64,000 nucleotides of DNA from Chromohalobacter beijerinckii (GTDB lineage: Bacteria; Pseudomonadota; Gammaproteobacteria; Pseudomonadales; Halomonadaceae). Position numbers and translations under genes: made by a program. Below the pieces are notes generated by a model. The model was not told the origin of the DNA. It searched no databases and was given only the letters and a program-made list of their open reading frames with translations. The DNA lies in assembly GCF_023061185.1 (NCBI RefSeq), contig NZ_JAKGAK010000017.1:1-64000 (forward strand). Reading direction: 5' to 3'. Each line of letters opens with the position of its first letter. Position 1 is the stretch's first letter. Below, piece by piece: positions 1 through 10,991 of this stretch.

Positions 1-1084
1 GAAACGACGAGCCGACGGTGACGGCGCACAATGACCGGCCGCTTCTTGCCAGCCTCACGATCTTGCCGACCAGCGCGTTCAGCATGCCGGTGCTTTCCAT
101 GATGCCGCCAAACATCATCGCGATCATCGCCAGTGATACGGTATACATCATCGAGTCCAGGCCACCCTGGCTAAGCAGGTTGTCGACGGTTTCGTTACCG
201 GTAGCCGATACATAGCCGCCCTGTAGAACGGAAAACAGCGTTTTCATATCACCGCCCTGAATCCACAGATAAGACAGACTGCCCAGCACGATGCCGATGA
301 TCAGTGTCGGGATGGCCGGTACCTTGCGGGTCGCCAATACCGGAATCAACAAGGGAATGATGAACAGCCAAGGCGAGATGGCGTAATTCGCCTGGAGGCT
401 ATTCACGACGCTGCCTATCGATTGGGATAGTTCGCCGGCGTCGGTGGAATGGGCCATGAACATGAACACGACCAGGGCGATGACAAGCCCGGGGATGGTG
501 GTGTAGAGCATGTGGCGGATGTGCGCGAAGATATTCGCGCCCGCGATGCCCGAGGCAAGAATGGTGGTGTCGGACAGCGGTGACATCTTGTCGCCGAAGA
601 AGGCGCCGGAAACGATCGCCCCGGCGATGGCCGCTGGCGGCAGTCCCATGCTGGTGCCGGCCGCCATGCCCGCAACGCCCAGGGTGCCGATAGTCGACCA
701 GGAGCTACCCATCATCAGCGTACTGAAGGCGCAGATCAGCAGCAGGGCGGGCAGGAAATAGTCGGGCGACAAGAACTCCAGGCCGTAATAGATCATCGCG
801 CCGACGACACCGCCAGCGACCCAGGAACTGATCAACAGCCCCACCAGTATCAGGATAACGACGGCGGGCAGCACCTTCTTGATGCCATCGTAGATATAGC
901 CTTCGAGCGCCTCCCACGAATAGCCGTGAAACCAGGCGACGATGCCCGCCGTCACGGCGCCGATCAGGAGGGGAATATGCGGACTGCCTTCGAAGACCAT
1001 GATGGTCGTCATCATCGTGACGATCATCACGATGAAAGGCAGCATGGCGGCCAAAAAAGGAATGTCTTGTGATTGTTTTGGCAT
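1..1084 (-). CDS. NhaC-family Na+/H+ antiporter-like transporter (partial, 3' end outside window)
   Basis: About 361 residues are visible before the frame leaves the left edge. The usual family length is near 450-500, so the C-terminal part is missing. The protein starts MPKQSQDIPFLAAMLPF, is strongly hydrophobic with many membrane segments, and carries NhaC-type stretches such as GSSWSTIGTLGVAG and GDKMSPLSDTT. The ATG at 1084 has an AAGGAA ribosome site. It lies 74 bases after the hutH stop on the same strand, with a stem-loop between, so it is probably the last gene of the hut operon. NhaC relatives exchange Na+ for H+ or for organic substrates. From its position I infer uptake of histidine, urocanate or a product of the pathway, but simple Na+/H+ antiport cannot be excluded. 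Confidence 0.85.
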   Translation of the reverse strand, partial: MPKQSQDIPFLAAMLPFIVMIVTMMTTIMVFEGSPHIPLLIGAVTAGIVAWFHGYSWEALEGYIYDGIKKVLPAVVILILVGLLISSWVAGGVVGAMIYYGLEFLSPDYFLPALLLICAFSTLMMGSSWSTIGTLGVAGMAAGTSMGLPPAAIAGAIVSGAFFGDKMSPLSDTTILASGIAGANIFAHIRHMLYTTIPGLVIALVVFMFMAHSTDAGELSQSIGSVVNSLQANYAISPWLFIIPLLIPVLATRKVPAIPTLIIGIVLGSLSYLWIQGGDMKTLFSVLQGGYVSATGNETVDNLLSQGGLDSMMYTVSLAMIAMMFGGIMESTGMLNALVGKIVRLARSGRSLCAVTVGSSF

Positions 1085-1126
1085 GTCGGTGTTCCTTCAT
1101 TGCATTAATGGTTTTAGATGACTCAG

Positions 1127-1152
1127 GCCCGCGATACGTGAGTATCGCGGGC
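1127..1152 (-). terminator. Intercistronic stem-loop between hutH and the NhaC-like gene
   Basis: GCCCGCGATAC and GTATCGCGGGC form a perfect 11-bp stem around a GTGA loop. No T-tract follows on the minus strand, so it may act as a partial terminator or mRNA-end stabiliser that lowers expression of the last gene, rather than a full stop. Confidence 0.55.
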
Positions 1153-1158
1153 GATCTT

Positions 1159-2690
1159 TCAGTAGCTGGGCAGCAGGCTATCCGGTACCAGCGTGCTGAG
1201 CGTACGTGCGAGCAGCAGCTCGGTGGCCGCCTCTATGTCCGGCGCGAAGAAACGGTCCTTGTCGTAGTAAGCCACGCGCTCACGCAATGCAGCGCGGGCC
1301 TTTTCCAGGGGGGCGGTGGTGGTGAGGCCGTCACGGAAATCGAGCCCCTGGCAGGCGGCCAGCCACTCGATGGCCACGGTACCGCGCACGTTGGCAGCCA
1401 TCTCCCACAGGCGTTTGCCGGCGGCCGGCGCCATGGATACGTGGTCTTCCTGGTTGGCGGAGGTCGGCAGGCTATCGACGCTGTGCGGGTGGGCCAGGGC
1501 CTTGTTCTCGCTGGCCAGCGCCGCGGCGGTGACCTGGGCGATCATGAAGCCGGAGTTGACGCCGCCTTTCTCTACCAAAAAGGGCGGCAGCTGGGACATG
1601 TTCTTGTCCATCATCAGCGAGATGCGCCGCTCGGTGAGCGAGCCGATCTCGGCGATGGCCAGCGCCAGGTTATCGGCGGCCATGGCCACCGGTTCGGCGT
1701 GGAAGTTGCCGCCGGAGAGGATATCGCCTTCTGCGGCGAACACCAGGGGGTTGTCGGAGACCGCGTTGGCTTCGACTTCCAGGACGTCGGCGACCTGGCG
1801 CATCTGGCGCAGGCAGGCACCCATGACCTGAGGCTGGCAGCGTAGCGAGTAGGGGTCCTGCACCTTGCCGCAATCGATATGCGAGTCACTGACCGCACTG
1901 CGCTCACCCAGCAGGTGGCGGTAAGCGCCAGCGGCATCGATTTGACCCTGCTGGCCGCGCGCCTCGTGAATCCGCGTATCGAAGGGCGCGCGCGAGCTGA
2001 GCGTCGCTTCCACGGTCAGAGCGCCACAGACCGTCGCTGCCGCGTACAGATCCTCGGCGTCGAACAGCCCCTTGAGCGTGTAGGCGGTGGAAACCTGAGT
2101 GCCGTTGAGCAGTGCCAGGCCCTCCTTGGGTGCCAGGGCCAATGGCTCCAGCCCGGCGATGGTCAGCGCCTGGCGTGCAGGCAACCACTCGCCCCGATAG
2201 CGGGCCTGGCCTTCGCCCAGCAGCAGGGCACTCATGTGTGCCAATGGGGCCAGATCGCCGGAGGCCCCCACCGAGCCCTTGAGCGGAATGCGTGGGTAGA
2301 CCTCGGTATTGATCAACGCGATCAGGGCGTCCAGTACCTGGCGGCGAATACCCGAGAAACCGCGTGCCAGGGCATTGACCTTGAGCACCATGATCAAGCG
2401 TACCAGAGCATCGTCCATGGGCTCGCCGACGCCGGTGGCATGCGACAGCACCAGGGAGCGTTGCAAGTCCTCGAGCTGGTCCTTCCCGATGCGTGTCTGG
2501 GCCAGCAGGCCGAAACCGGTATTAATGCCATACACGGTACGATCTTCCGCCAGTACCTGGTTGACGCAATCCACACTGCGTTGGATGGCCGCGTTGGCGC
2601 TATCCGGCAGGCTGACCTGCAGCGGCGCTTCGAACACCCGGCGCATTTGCGCCAGGGTCATCTTGCCGGGGGAAATTTCGAGATGGCTCA

Positions 2691-2691
<1 letters not shown>
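1159..2691 (-). CDS. hutH: Histidine ammonia-lyase
   Basis: 510 residues, the normal length for the family. It removes ammonia from L-histidine to give trans-urocanate, the first step of histidine degradation in the cytoplasm. The Ala-Ser-Gly triad that forms the MIO electrophile is at residues 143-145 in the stretch [12 protein letters not shown]. The N-terminal YGINTGFG motif, with the conserved tyrosine at 54, is also present. The start overlaps the hutU stop by one base (TAATG), so the two are translationally coupled in the order hutI-hutG-hutU-hutH. Expression is expected to be repressed by HutC and induced by urocanate, as in other hut systems. Confidence 0.97.
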
Positions 2692-4382
<1,691 letters not shown>

Positions 4383-4440
4383 GCTTGTGGTCTCTCTTTG
4401 CGCTTTTAGACAAACACTGGGGCTGGTGGCCGGAGCCGGT

Positions 4441-5409
4441 TCAGCCGGTCAGGGTCAATTGATGGACGAGTCGCGCCGCGACCTTGGCGGTGCGGCTGTC
4501 GATATCGTGCTCGGGGTTGAGTTCGGCGATATCGGCGAGCCGCAGCTTGCCGCTGTCGCGGATGATCTCGATCAGCGGCTCGAGCAGCGCCAATGACACG
4601 CCGCGCGCGGCCGGCGCGCTGACGCCCGGCGCCTCGGCAGCGGGCAGTACGTCGAGATCGATGGTCAGATAGACGTGCTCGCAGCGAGCGACGAAACGCT
4701 CGACGTCGCGCACGATGGCGTCGAACGTCGCCGCGGTGAATTCGCGATCCTCGCGCACCAGTACGCCGAGATCCTCGGCGCGCTGGAACAGGGCTCGGGT
4801 GTTGCTTGCGCGGCTGACGCCCAGACAGGCATAGCGGAACGGCCAGTCATGCATCTCGCACTGATCAACGATCTGGGCGAAGGGTGTGCCGGACGAGCGC
4901 ACATGGACAGGGTCGCGCAGATCGAAATGCGCATCGAGATTGATGATGCCGACCCTGGGTGCCTTGCTACCCTGTGCTTCCAGGTGACGGGCGAGGCCCT
5001 GCCAACTGCCGAAGGCGATCTCATGGCCACCGCCGAGCACCACCGGGAAGTGGCCGGCATCCAACGTCTCGGCGACACGCTCGCCGAGACGTTGCTGGGC
5101 GTCTTCCAGGGCATCGCCCTCACAAACGACGGTACCTGCATCATAAGCCGGTCCCTGACGATGCCAGGCCAGATTGGCCAGCGCCCGGCGGATCGCCAGT
5201 GGTCCGTCGGCGGCGCCCGGGCGGCCCTGGTTGCGCTTGACGCCGGCATCCGAGGCGAAGCCCAGCAGGGTGGCGCCGGGCGTCGCGTGCGCTGTCCAGG
5301 GTTGCACGCACTGATGCCAGCGCGGGCTGTCCGGCTCCGGGTCGACGCGACCCTGCCAGGCCGTCATGTCGATAGGAGGCGTGTCGTGAGTATCGCTATC
5401 AGCGCTCAT
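4441..5409 (-). CDS. hutG: Formimidoylglutamase
   Basis: 322 residues of the arginase/agmatinase fold. It hydrolyses N-formimidoyl-L-glutamate to glutamate and formamide, the one-step end of the hut pathway. The binuclear Mn-binding motifs are visible: [21 protein letters not shown] and [17 protein letters not shown]. No hutF deaminase lies in the window, so the direct hydrolase route is likely used here. The ATG at 5409 lies inside the end of hutI (11-base overlap), showing coupled translation. Confidence 0.93.
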   Translation of the reverse strand: MSADSDTHDTPPIDMTAWQGRVDPEPDSPRWHQCVQPWTAHATPGATLLGFASDAGVKRNQGRPGAADGPLAIRRALANLAWHRQGPAYDAGTVVCEGDALEDAQQRLGERVAETLDAGHFPVVLGGGHEIAFGSWQGLARHLEAQGSKAPRVGIINLDAHFDLRDPVHVRSSGTPFAQIVDQCEMHDWPFRYACLGVSRASNTRALFQRAEDLGVLVREDREFTAATFDAIVRDVERFVARCEHVYLTIDLDVLPAAEAPGVSAPAARGVSLALLEPLIEIIRDSGKLRLADIAELNPEHDIDSRTAKVAARLVHQLTLTG

Positions 5410-6610
5410 GGGTCATCACTCCCTGGAACATCCGCTGACGCAATCGTCCGGGTTGCACGGCGTAGGCCAGCTCGGCAGGACGCTGGATATCCCACACGCA
5501 CAGGTCGGCGAGAGCGCCCACCTCGAGCCGTCCGAACTCCTTGGCCCCCAGGGCTTGAGCGGCGTGCGCGGTCATGCCCGCCAGCGCTTCACGCGGCGTC
5601 AGGCGGAACAGCGTGCAGGCCAGATTGAGCATCAGCGTCGGTTGGAACAGCGGCGAGCTGCCGGGGTTGGCGTCGGTCGCCACGGCCATGGGTACGCCGG
5701 CTTCACGCAGCGCCTCGATGGGTGGCAGTTGGGTCTCGCGCAGCGTATGAAAGGCGCCGGGTAGAATCACCGCCACGCTACCAGCCTCGCGCATGGCATC
5801 GACCCCGGCCTGATCCAGAAACTCGATATGATCCGCCGACAGCGCGCCATGGCGGGCGGCCATCGCCGTGCCGCCCAGGTTGGAGAGTTGCTCGGCGTGG
5901 GCCTTGATCGGCAGGCCATGCTTTTCGGCGGCCAGGAAGACGCGCTCGCACTGCTCGACGGAGAAGGCGATTTTCTCGCAGAACACGTCGACGGCGTCGG
6001 TGAGTCCCTCGGCTACTGCAGCGGGGATCATCTCGTCACAGATCAGATCGATATAGGCGTCGCTGGCGTCCTGGTATTCCGGTGGCAGGGCGTGAGCGCC
6101 GAGCAGGGTGGTCACGACCCGCACCGGAAGCCGCTCGCCGAGGCGCCGGGCGACGCGCAGCATCTTGAGTTCGTCGGCGACGTTCAGGCCATAACCGGAC
6201 TTGATCTCCACCGTGGTTGCGCCATCGTCGATCAGTGCCTGCAGACGGGGCAGGGCGCGCTCAAGGAGCTCATCCTCACTGGCTTCACGGGTGGCACGCA
6301 CGGTACTGAGGATGCCGCCGCCGGCCTTGGCGATCTCGGCGTAGCTGGCGCCTTCCAGACGCCGCTCGAATTCGTCGGCGCGGTTGCCGCCAAAGACCAG
6401 GTGGGTATGGCAATCCACGAGCCCTGGCGTCATGACCCCGCCCCGGCCAGCGTCATGAGCATTCTGGATGAGAGACGCATCGAGTTCGCGCATCGGGCAT
6501 AGCGTGTCGATGCGATCGCCTCGGGTGATCACCGCCATGGGCTCGGGCCATTCCTGCACCCCGTCGAAGACCGTCATGTCTCGCCATAGCTTTCGTGGTG
6601 TCTGCGGCAT
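5399..6610 (-). CDS. hutI: Imidazolonepropionase
   Basis: 403 residues from the ATG at 6610. It opens 4-imidazolone-5-propionate to N-formimidoyl-L-glutamate and belongs to the amidohydrolase superfamily. The metal-binding HxH is at residues 68-70 in [13 protein letters not shown], and the late [17 protein letters not shown] region is typical. A longer frame to 6652 exists, but that codon lies inside the palindrome at 6641-6652. The start at 6610 has an AGGAG site seven bases upstream and begins MPQTPRK, so I prefer it. This is the first gene of the hut operon. Confidence 0.95.
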   Translation of the reverse strand: MPQTPRKLWRDMTVFDGVQEWPEPMAVITRGDRIDTLCPMRELDASLIQNAHDAGRGGVMTPGLVDCHTHLVFGGNRADEFERRLEGASYAEIAKAGGGILSTVRATREASEDELLERALPRLQALIDDGATTVEIKSGYGLNVADELKMLRVARRLGERLPVRVVTTLLGAHALPPEYQDASDAYIDLICDEMIPAAVAEGLTDAVDVFCEKIAFSVEQCERVFLAAEKHGLPIKAHAEQLSNLGGTAMAARHGALSADHIEFLDQAGVDAMREAGSVAVILPGAFHTLRETQLPPIEALREAGVPMAVATDANPGSSPLFQPTLMLNLACTLFRLTPREALAGMTAHAAQALGAKEFGRLEVGALADLCVWDIQRPAELAYAVQPGRLRQRMFQGVMTHER

Positions 6611-6640
6611 GGAAGACTCCTGAAAGAACGTTTCGATTAA

Positions 6641-6652
6641 TTGTATATACAA
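6641..6652. promoter_or_regulatory. HutC operator 1 (TTGTATATACAA)
   Basis: Perfect 12-bp palindrome 31 bases upstream of the hutI start. Its core TGTATATACA matches the operator type known for HutC-family GntR repressors, and hutC is present at 8225-8941. Placed between a possible -10 (6722-6727) and the gene, it would act as a roadblock or cover the start of transcription. Confidence 0.85.
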
Positions 6653-6721
6653 ATAGCGAAGCGGGGCGCCGACGTCAAGCGTGTCAGCCGACGAGTCCGA
6701 TTCATCACTGCCTGAAGCGCT

Positions 6722-6727
6722 ATTATA
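6722..6727 (-). promoter_or_regulatory. Possible -10 box for hutI
   Basis: TATAAT read on the minus strand, inside the small inverted repeat CGCTATTATAGCG (6718-6730). A good -35 at standard spacing is not obvious, so this is tentative. It would give a leader of about 105 bases that contains HutC operator 1. Confidence 0.35.
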
Positions 6728-6799
6728 GCGGTCGAATCGATGTTAGACATTGGTCGAAATAGCTGGGTTCGCAGAAGAAATGCGAGAAAAGTTTGAATA

Positions 6800-6811
6800 T
6801 TGTATATACAA
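6800..6811. promoter_or_regulatory. HutC operator 2 (TTGTATATACAA)
   Basis: Identical to operator 1 and 159 bases away from it, flanked by further A/T symmetry (AATAT on both sides). It lies 33 bases before the start of the divergent YjiH-type gene, so that gene is very probably in the HutC regulon. Confidence 0.85.
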
Positions 6812-6844
6812 ATATCGATCCATAAGCAACACCGCGAGGCTCTC

Positions 6845-8191
6845 ATGCCATATCGAGACAAGACACTAGATACGAACGGGACATCGGGGCGGCGGCATTC
6901 TCTGAAGACGGTGCTGTACCTGTTCATTCCCAGCCTGCTGGGGATCCTGATCTTCTTTGTACCGGTGACGCTGGCGGGGCGAACCACCATCCCCCTCGAT
7001 CACATGGTGAGTGGGGCGCGGTACCTGTTGGGTGGACTGGATAGTTGGTATGCGTTGGCGTTGATCGTCGCCGGGGCAGTCTATCCACTGGCGACCGGAC
7101 GCTGGCGACGTAGTGTTACCGAGCGGATCTTCACCGTGCTCAAGTTGCTGGGTGTCGTGGCGGCGGTCATGGCGCTTACTGGCTGGGGGCCAGCGCTGTT
7201 GCATACCCCGGACATGTTGCCGTTCCTGTTCGGCAAGCTGGTGATCCCGGTGGGCCTGATCGTGCCGATCGGCGCCATTTTCCTGTCGCTACTGATCGGC
7301 TATGGTCTGCTCGAACTGATCGGCATCCTGCTGCAGCCGGTTATGCGCCCTGTCTGGCGTACGCCGGGCAAGTCGGCGATCGACGCCGTGGCGTCATTCG
7401 TCGGTAGTTACTCGATTGGATTGTTGATCACCAACCGTGTCTACCAATCGGGAGAGTATTCGGCGCGCGAGGCAGCGATCATCGCGACCGGTTTTTCAAC
7501 GGTATCGGCGACTTTCATGATCATCGTCGCCAAGACGCTGGATCTCATGACAGTGTGGAATCTGTACTTTTGGCTGGCGCTGCTGATCACCTTCGTGGTG
7601 ACCGCGATTACCGTGCGCTTGCCGCCGTTAGCGAACATGGACAATGAAAAGTCGAGTGATGAGCCTAAGGTAGCTCGCGGGCGTCGTTTGGCCACTGCTT
7701 GGCATACGGGGCTCGATGTGGCCGCCAAGGCGCCGAGCCTGACGCATAGTGTGGCGCTCAACTTTAAGGAAGGGCTGCTGATGACGATCAGTATCCTGCC
7801 GTCGATCATGTCGGTGGGGTTGATTGGTTTGCTGTTGGCCAAGTACACGCCGTTATTCGATTGGCTGGGGATGGTGTTCTATCCGGTGACGGCCTTGTGG
7901 GGGCTGGATGAAGCGATGCAACTGGCCCAGGCGGCCTCTGCCGGCTTTGCTGAAATGTTCTTGCCAGCCCTGCTGATGGGCGATACTGGTTTTGTTGCCC
8001 GTTTCACTACAGGCGTCGTATCGGTGTCGGAGGTGCTGTTTTTTTCGGCTTCGATTCCTTGCATTCTATCCACCACTATTCCGATTAGCATTGGACGTAT
8101 TGTAGTGATCTGGTTTTTGAGAGTGGCTTTAAGCTTGCTCTTGGCTATTCCGGCAGGTTATGCCGTGATGGCATTGGCTGTTAACGGGTGA
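6845..8191 (+). CDS. YjiH-family membrane protein, probable hut-linked transporter
   Basis: 448 residues from the ATG at 6845, which has a GAGG site. An in-frame upstream codon at 6800 falls inside HutC operator 2 and is unlikely. The protein is highly hydrophobic, with about ten membrane segments, and matches the YjiH group that contains a nucleoside-recognition/Gate domain (for example GFSTVSATFMIIVAKT and GDTGFVARFTTGVVS). No member has a transport substrate that I can name with certainty. The HutC palindrome directly in front and the divergent hut operon suggest movement of histidine, urocanate or a related imidazole. Its stop is 33 bases from the convergent hutC gene. Confidence 0.85.
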   Translation: MPYRDKTLDTNGTSGRRHSLKTVLYLFIPSLLGILIFFVPVTLAGRTTIPLDHMVSGARYLLGGLDSWYALALIVAGAVYPLATGRWRRSVTERIFTVLKLLGVVAAVMALTGWGPALLHTPDMLPFLFGKLVIPVGLIVPIGAIFLSLLIGYGLLELIGILLQPVMRPVWRTPGKSAIDAVASFVGSYSIGLLITNRVYQSGEYSAREAAIIATGFSTVSATFMIIVAKTLDLMTVWNLYFWLALLITFVVTAITVRLPPLANMDNEKSSDEPKVARGRRLATAWHTGLDVAAKAPSLTHSVALNFKEGLLMTISILPSIMSVGLIGLLLAKYTPLFDWLGMVFYPVTALWGLDEAMQLAQAASAGFAEMFLPALLMGDTGFVARFTTGVVSVSEVLFFSASIPCILSTTIPISIGRIVVIWFLRVALSLLLAIPAGYAVMALAVNG

Positions 8192-8224
8192 GGGCATGAC
8201 GTGTTCTCCAGTTGTGTCACTGTA

Positions 8225-8941
8225 TCATGAAGGATTTCGATGTACTGAAGAGCGCAGCTTATAACGTTCACCTGGATGTATTAGCCGGGCGTAACTGATT
8301 AAGTGATCGCCGGACCATGTGCGACGTGTCATGCACAAACAGGGTCGCGCAGTATCGATTTCTAGATGGAGAGCAGTTTGCTCATCTACTAGGACAGCTT
8401 CTACGACATGCTCGACATCGTTGATGGGACAGGCAGTTACGAGTATCTCGTTAGGGGTATGTAGAGTGAAATCAGTGTTGAGGTAATCGGGTACCCAGCG
8501 AGGGTTGACGAAACGATCTTCCAACTGAATGGGAGTGTCGTTTTCCCGGTGTACTATTAGCGTATGAAAGACTTGTGTACCTAGTCGTACGCCCAAGCGT
8601 AGTGCCACTTCGTCGTCAGCTTCCATGACCCCGCTCGATAGTACGTTGCAGCTATACGAGTGGCCGCGTTCGCGAACCTCTTCAGCGATGTTGTGAACCT
8701 CAACGAGGGATGACTCTGATTTAAGGTCGGTGACGAAAGTTCCTAGTCCTGGTTGCCGGGAGAGGTAGCCTTGCTGTACTAGATCGCGAATCGCTTTATT
8801 GGCAGTCATTCGGCTCACGTTAAAATCTTTGGCTAGCTGCTCTTCGGGAGGGATCTGATGATGAGCTTTCCAAGTGCCATTTTGGATATTGTCTAGTAAA
8901 TGTTGCTGTATTTTTAAATAAAGTGGCTGTGCACGGCCCAT
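8225..8941 (-). CDS. hutC: Histidine utilization repressor, GntR family with UTRA domain
   Basis: 238 residues. The N-terminal winged helix (about 1-75) contains IPPEEQLAKDFNVSRMTANKAI. The C-terminal UTRA domain (about 90-235) ends in the family pattern RPCLCMTRRTWSGDHLISYAR. HutC proteins bind TGTATATACA-type sites and release them on binding urocanate. Both matching palindromes lie at the hutI/YjiH divergent promoter. I see no such palindrome directly in front of hutC itself. The gene looks less GC-rich by eye than its neighbours, a mild sign of a different history. Confidence 0.93.
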   Translation of the reverse strand: MGRAQPLYLKIQQHLLDNIQNGTWKAHHQIPPEEQLAKDFNVSRMTANKAIRDLVQQGYLSRQPGLGTFVTDLKSESSLVEVHNIAEEVRERGHSYSCNVLSSGVMEADDEVALRLGVRLGTQVFHTLIVHRENDTPIQLEDRFVNPRWVPDYLNTDFTLHTPNEILVTACPINDVEHVVEAVLVDEQTALHLEIDTARPCLCMTRRTWSGDHLISYARLIHPGERYKLRSSVHRNPS

Positions 8942-9066
8942 AATAAGAAGGTCCCTTTAGTATTCGGTAGCGGCTTTTAGGTTATGCAAGTAGCGGAAGT
9001 GTGATTGTCAAGCGCTGTGCCCCGATCCATGGGAAAGCATATTGAACCCTATGCTAGCTTATAATT

Positions 9067-9090
9067 ACAAAAGCCCCTCGCCTGAGGGGC
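9067..9090 (-). terminator. Rho-independent terminator of serA
   Basis: Stem GCCCCTC/GAGGGGC with a four-base loop, followed on the minus strand by TTTTGT. It begins 28 bases after the serA stop. Confidence 0.85.
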
Positions 9091-9118
9091 CATGTTGCGC
9101 TGGATGGTCAGTGTGCCG

Positions 9119-10369
9119 TCAAGCTTCGAAGTTGCTCTCGGAGTAGAGCACGCGCAGACGCAAGGTGTGGTTGACGCGCTTGAGCGCTTCCAGCGCCTTG
9201 GGGCCGTAGGCCTTGTCGACATCGATGACCACGTAGCCGACGCCGCTGTTGGTCTGCAGGTACTGCGCCGAGATGTTGATGCCTTCGTCGCCGAGTACCT
9301 TGTTGATCTCGGACATCACGCCCGGCACGTTCTCGTGGATGTGCAGCAAGCGGTGCTTGTCCGGATGGGCAGGCAGCGCGACCTCGGGGAAGTTGACCGA
9401 GGTGATGGTGGTGCCGTTGTCGGAATAGGTGATCAGCTTCTCGGAGACCTCGATGCCGATGTTTTCCTGGGCTTCCAGGGTCGAGCCGCCGATGTGCGGA
9501 GTCAGGATGACGTTGTCCTTGCCGCGCAGCGGAGAGACGAACTCTTCGTTGGTACCCTTGGGCTCGACGGGGAAGACGTCGATGGCCGCGCCGAGCAGCT
9601 TGCCGCTCTCGAGCACTTCCGCCAGGGCTTCGATATCCACGACGGTGCCGCGTGAAGCGTTGATGAAGATGGCCGTCTGCTTCATCAGCGCCAACTGGTC
9701 GCGACCGATCATCCAGCGCGTGGACGGCACGTCGGGGACGTGCAGGCTGACGACGTCGGCGCGTGCCAGCAGTTCCTCGAGCGAGCCCACCTGACGCGCA
9801 TTGCCCATGGCAAGCTTGGTGATGACGTCGTAATACAGGACGTCGAAGCCGAGCGATTCGGCGAGCACCGAGAGCTGGGCGCCGATGCTGCCGTAGCCGA
9901 TGATCCCCAGTGTCTTGCCACGTGCTTCATGGGCGTTCTTGGCCGATTTCAGCCAGCCACCTTGGTGAGCGCGGGTGGATTTCTCGGGGATGCCGCGCAG
10001 CAGCATGATGGCTTCGGCGAGGACGAGCTCGGCCACCGAGCGGGTATTGGAATACGGCGCGTTGAAGACCGGGATGCCGCGTTCGAGAGCGGCATTGAGA
10101 TCGACCTGGTTGGTGCCGATGCAGAAGCAACCCACGGCGGTGAGCCGCTCGGCGGCGGCGAACACGCGCTCGGTGAGCTGCGTGCGCGAGCGCAGGCCGA
10201 TGAAATGAACGTCGCGGATCTTCTCGACCAGCTCGTCCTCGGACAAGGAAGTGGAGAGCGTTTCGATGTTGGTGTAACCGGCATTCAGCAGGTTGTCCAC
10301 GGCGGACTGGTGAATGCCCTCGAGCAGCAGGATCTTGATCTTGCTCTTGTCCAGAGACGTCTTGGCCAT
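9119..10369 (-). CDS. serA: D-3-phosphoglycerate dehydrogenase
   Basis: 416 residues. It oxidises 3-phosphoglycerate to 3-phosphohydroxypyruvate with NAD+, the first step of serine synthesis. The Rossmann motif is GIIGYGSIGAQLS. The catalytic Arg region is INASRGTVVD and the catalytic His is in LTPHIGGST. A C-terminal ACT domain (about 340-416, HIHENVPGVMSEIN onward) suggests serine feedback. The gene stands alone: a clear terminator follows it and a 316-base divergent spacer separates it from xseB. Confidence 0.97.
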   Translation of the reverse strand: MAKTSLDKSKIKILLLEGIHQSAVDNLLNAGYTNIETLSTSLSEDELVEKIRDVHFIGLRSRTQLTERVFAAAERLTAVGCFCIGTNQVDLNAALERGIPVFNAPYSNTRSVAELVLAEAIMLLRGIPEKSTRAHQGGWLKSAKNAHEARGKTLGIIGYGSIGAQLSVLAESLGFDVLYYDVITKLAMGNARQVGSLEELLARADVVSLHVPDVPSTRWMIGRDQLALMKQTAIFINASRGTVVDIEALAEVLESGKLLGAAIDVFPVEPKGTNEEFVSPLRGKDNVILTPHIGGSTLEAQENIGIEVSEKLITYSDNGTTITSVNFPEVALPAHPDKHRLLHIHENVPGVMSEINKVLGDEGINISAQYLQTNSGVGYVVIDVDKAYGPKALEALKRVNHTLRLRVLYSESNFEA

Positions 10370-10685
10370 TGTCGGTTCAACCCTTTCGTCGACTGATGCG
10401 ACGTTTATCTAATCGGTATGGTGGTGGCCTGTCCAAGCGGGCGATCCGAGGCCCCCGAGGCATGAAAAGGGGGAGGAGACTGCCCAGCGACAGGGGCCAT
10501 ATCGTAGCACAGGCACCCAGTTTGAGGATGAATTCGCTGCACCTTGCGCATGAACGCCTTTGCATCGGTAATGCTGGCGGCCACGCCGGGGCAGACGCGT
10601 CCCCGGGGCTTGGGTGTATACTGTGTGCCCAACTCTTGGCAAGCCGGGCCGTAGCATCGGTCCGCACGGATGAGCGAGAAACGCC
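10370..10685. other. Intergenic spacer between divergent serA and xseB
   Basis: No supported gene. It must hold the serA promoter (minus) and the xseB-ispA-dxs promoter (plus). TATACT at 10617-10622, about 65 bases before xseB, is a plausible -10 on the plus strand, but I see no convincing -35. The frames that cross this spacer on both strands lack a ribosome site and family features. Confidence 0.5.
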
Positions 10686-10991
10686 ATGGTGGAAAAGGAT
10701 GCATCGGTTGGCGATGGCGCCCAGCCCGACGAAACGGATGTTCAGGACGCTGCTCCGGAGGACTTCGCGGCCACGCTGACGCGTCTGGAATCGCTGGTGG
10801 CTCAACTGGAGTCGGGCGAGCTGTCTCTGGAAGCGTCATTAGTGGCGTTCGAGCGCGGTGTGCATTTGACCCGCGATGCCCAGCAACGCCTAGAAAACGC
10901 CGAGTTGCGCGTCAAGGCGCTTCTGGAGCAGCCCGATGGTAGCTTCCACGAGACGCCCTTCGATGCTGGGGAGGTCGATGGTGAGCGTTGA
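10686..10991 (+). CDS. xseB: Exodeoxyribonuclease VII small subunit
   Basis: 101 residues. It is the regulatory small subunit of the ssDNA-specific exonuclease VII; the large subunit is not in the window. The conserved core FAATLTRLESLVAQLESGEL followed by SLVAFERGV is present, with an acidic N-terminal tail of about 20 residues. The 3' end overlaps the ispA start by 14 bases. The order xseB-ispA-dxs is common in Gammaproteobacteria. Confidence 0.95.
   Translation: MVEKDASVGDGAQPDETDVQDAAPEDFAATLTRLESLVAQLESGELSLEASLVAFERGVHLTRDAQQRLENAELRVKALLEQPDGSFHETPFDAGEVDGER

Noticed and set aside
705-1100. A 131-codon minus-strand frame rich in His, Arg and Asp
   Set aside because: It is an out-of-frame reading of the NhaC-type gene; the hydrophobic frame starting at 1084 has the family motifs.
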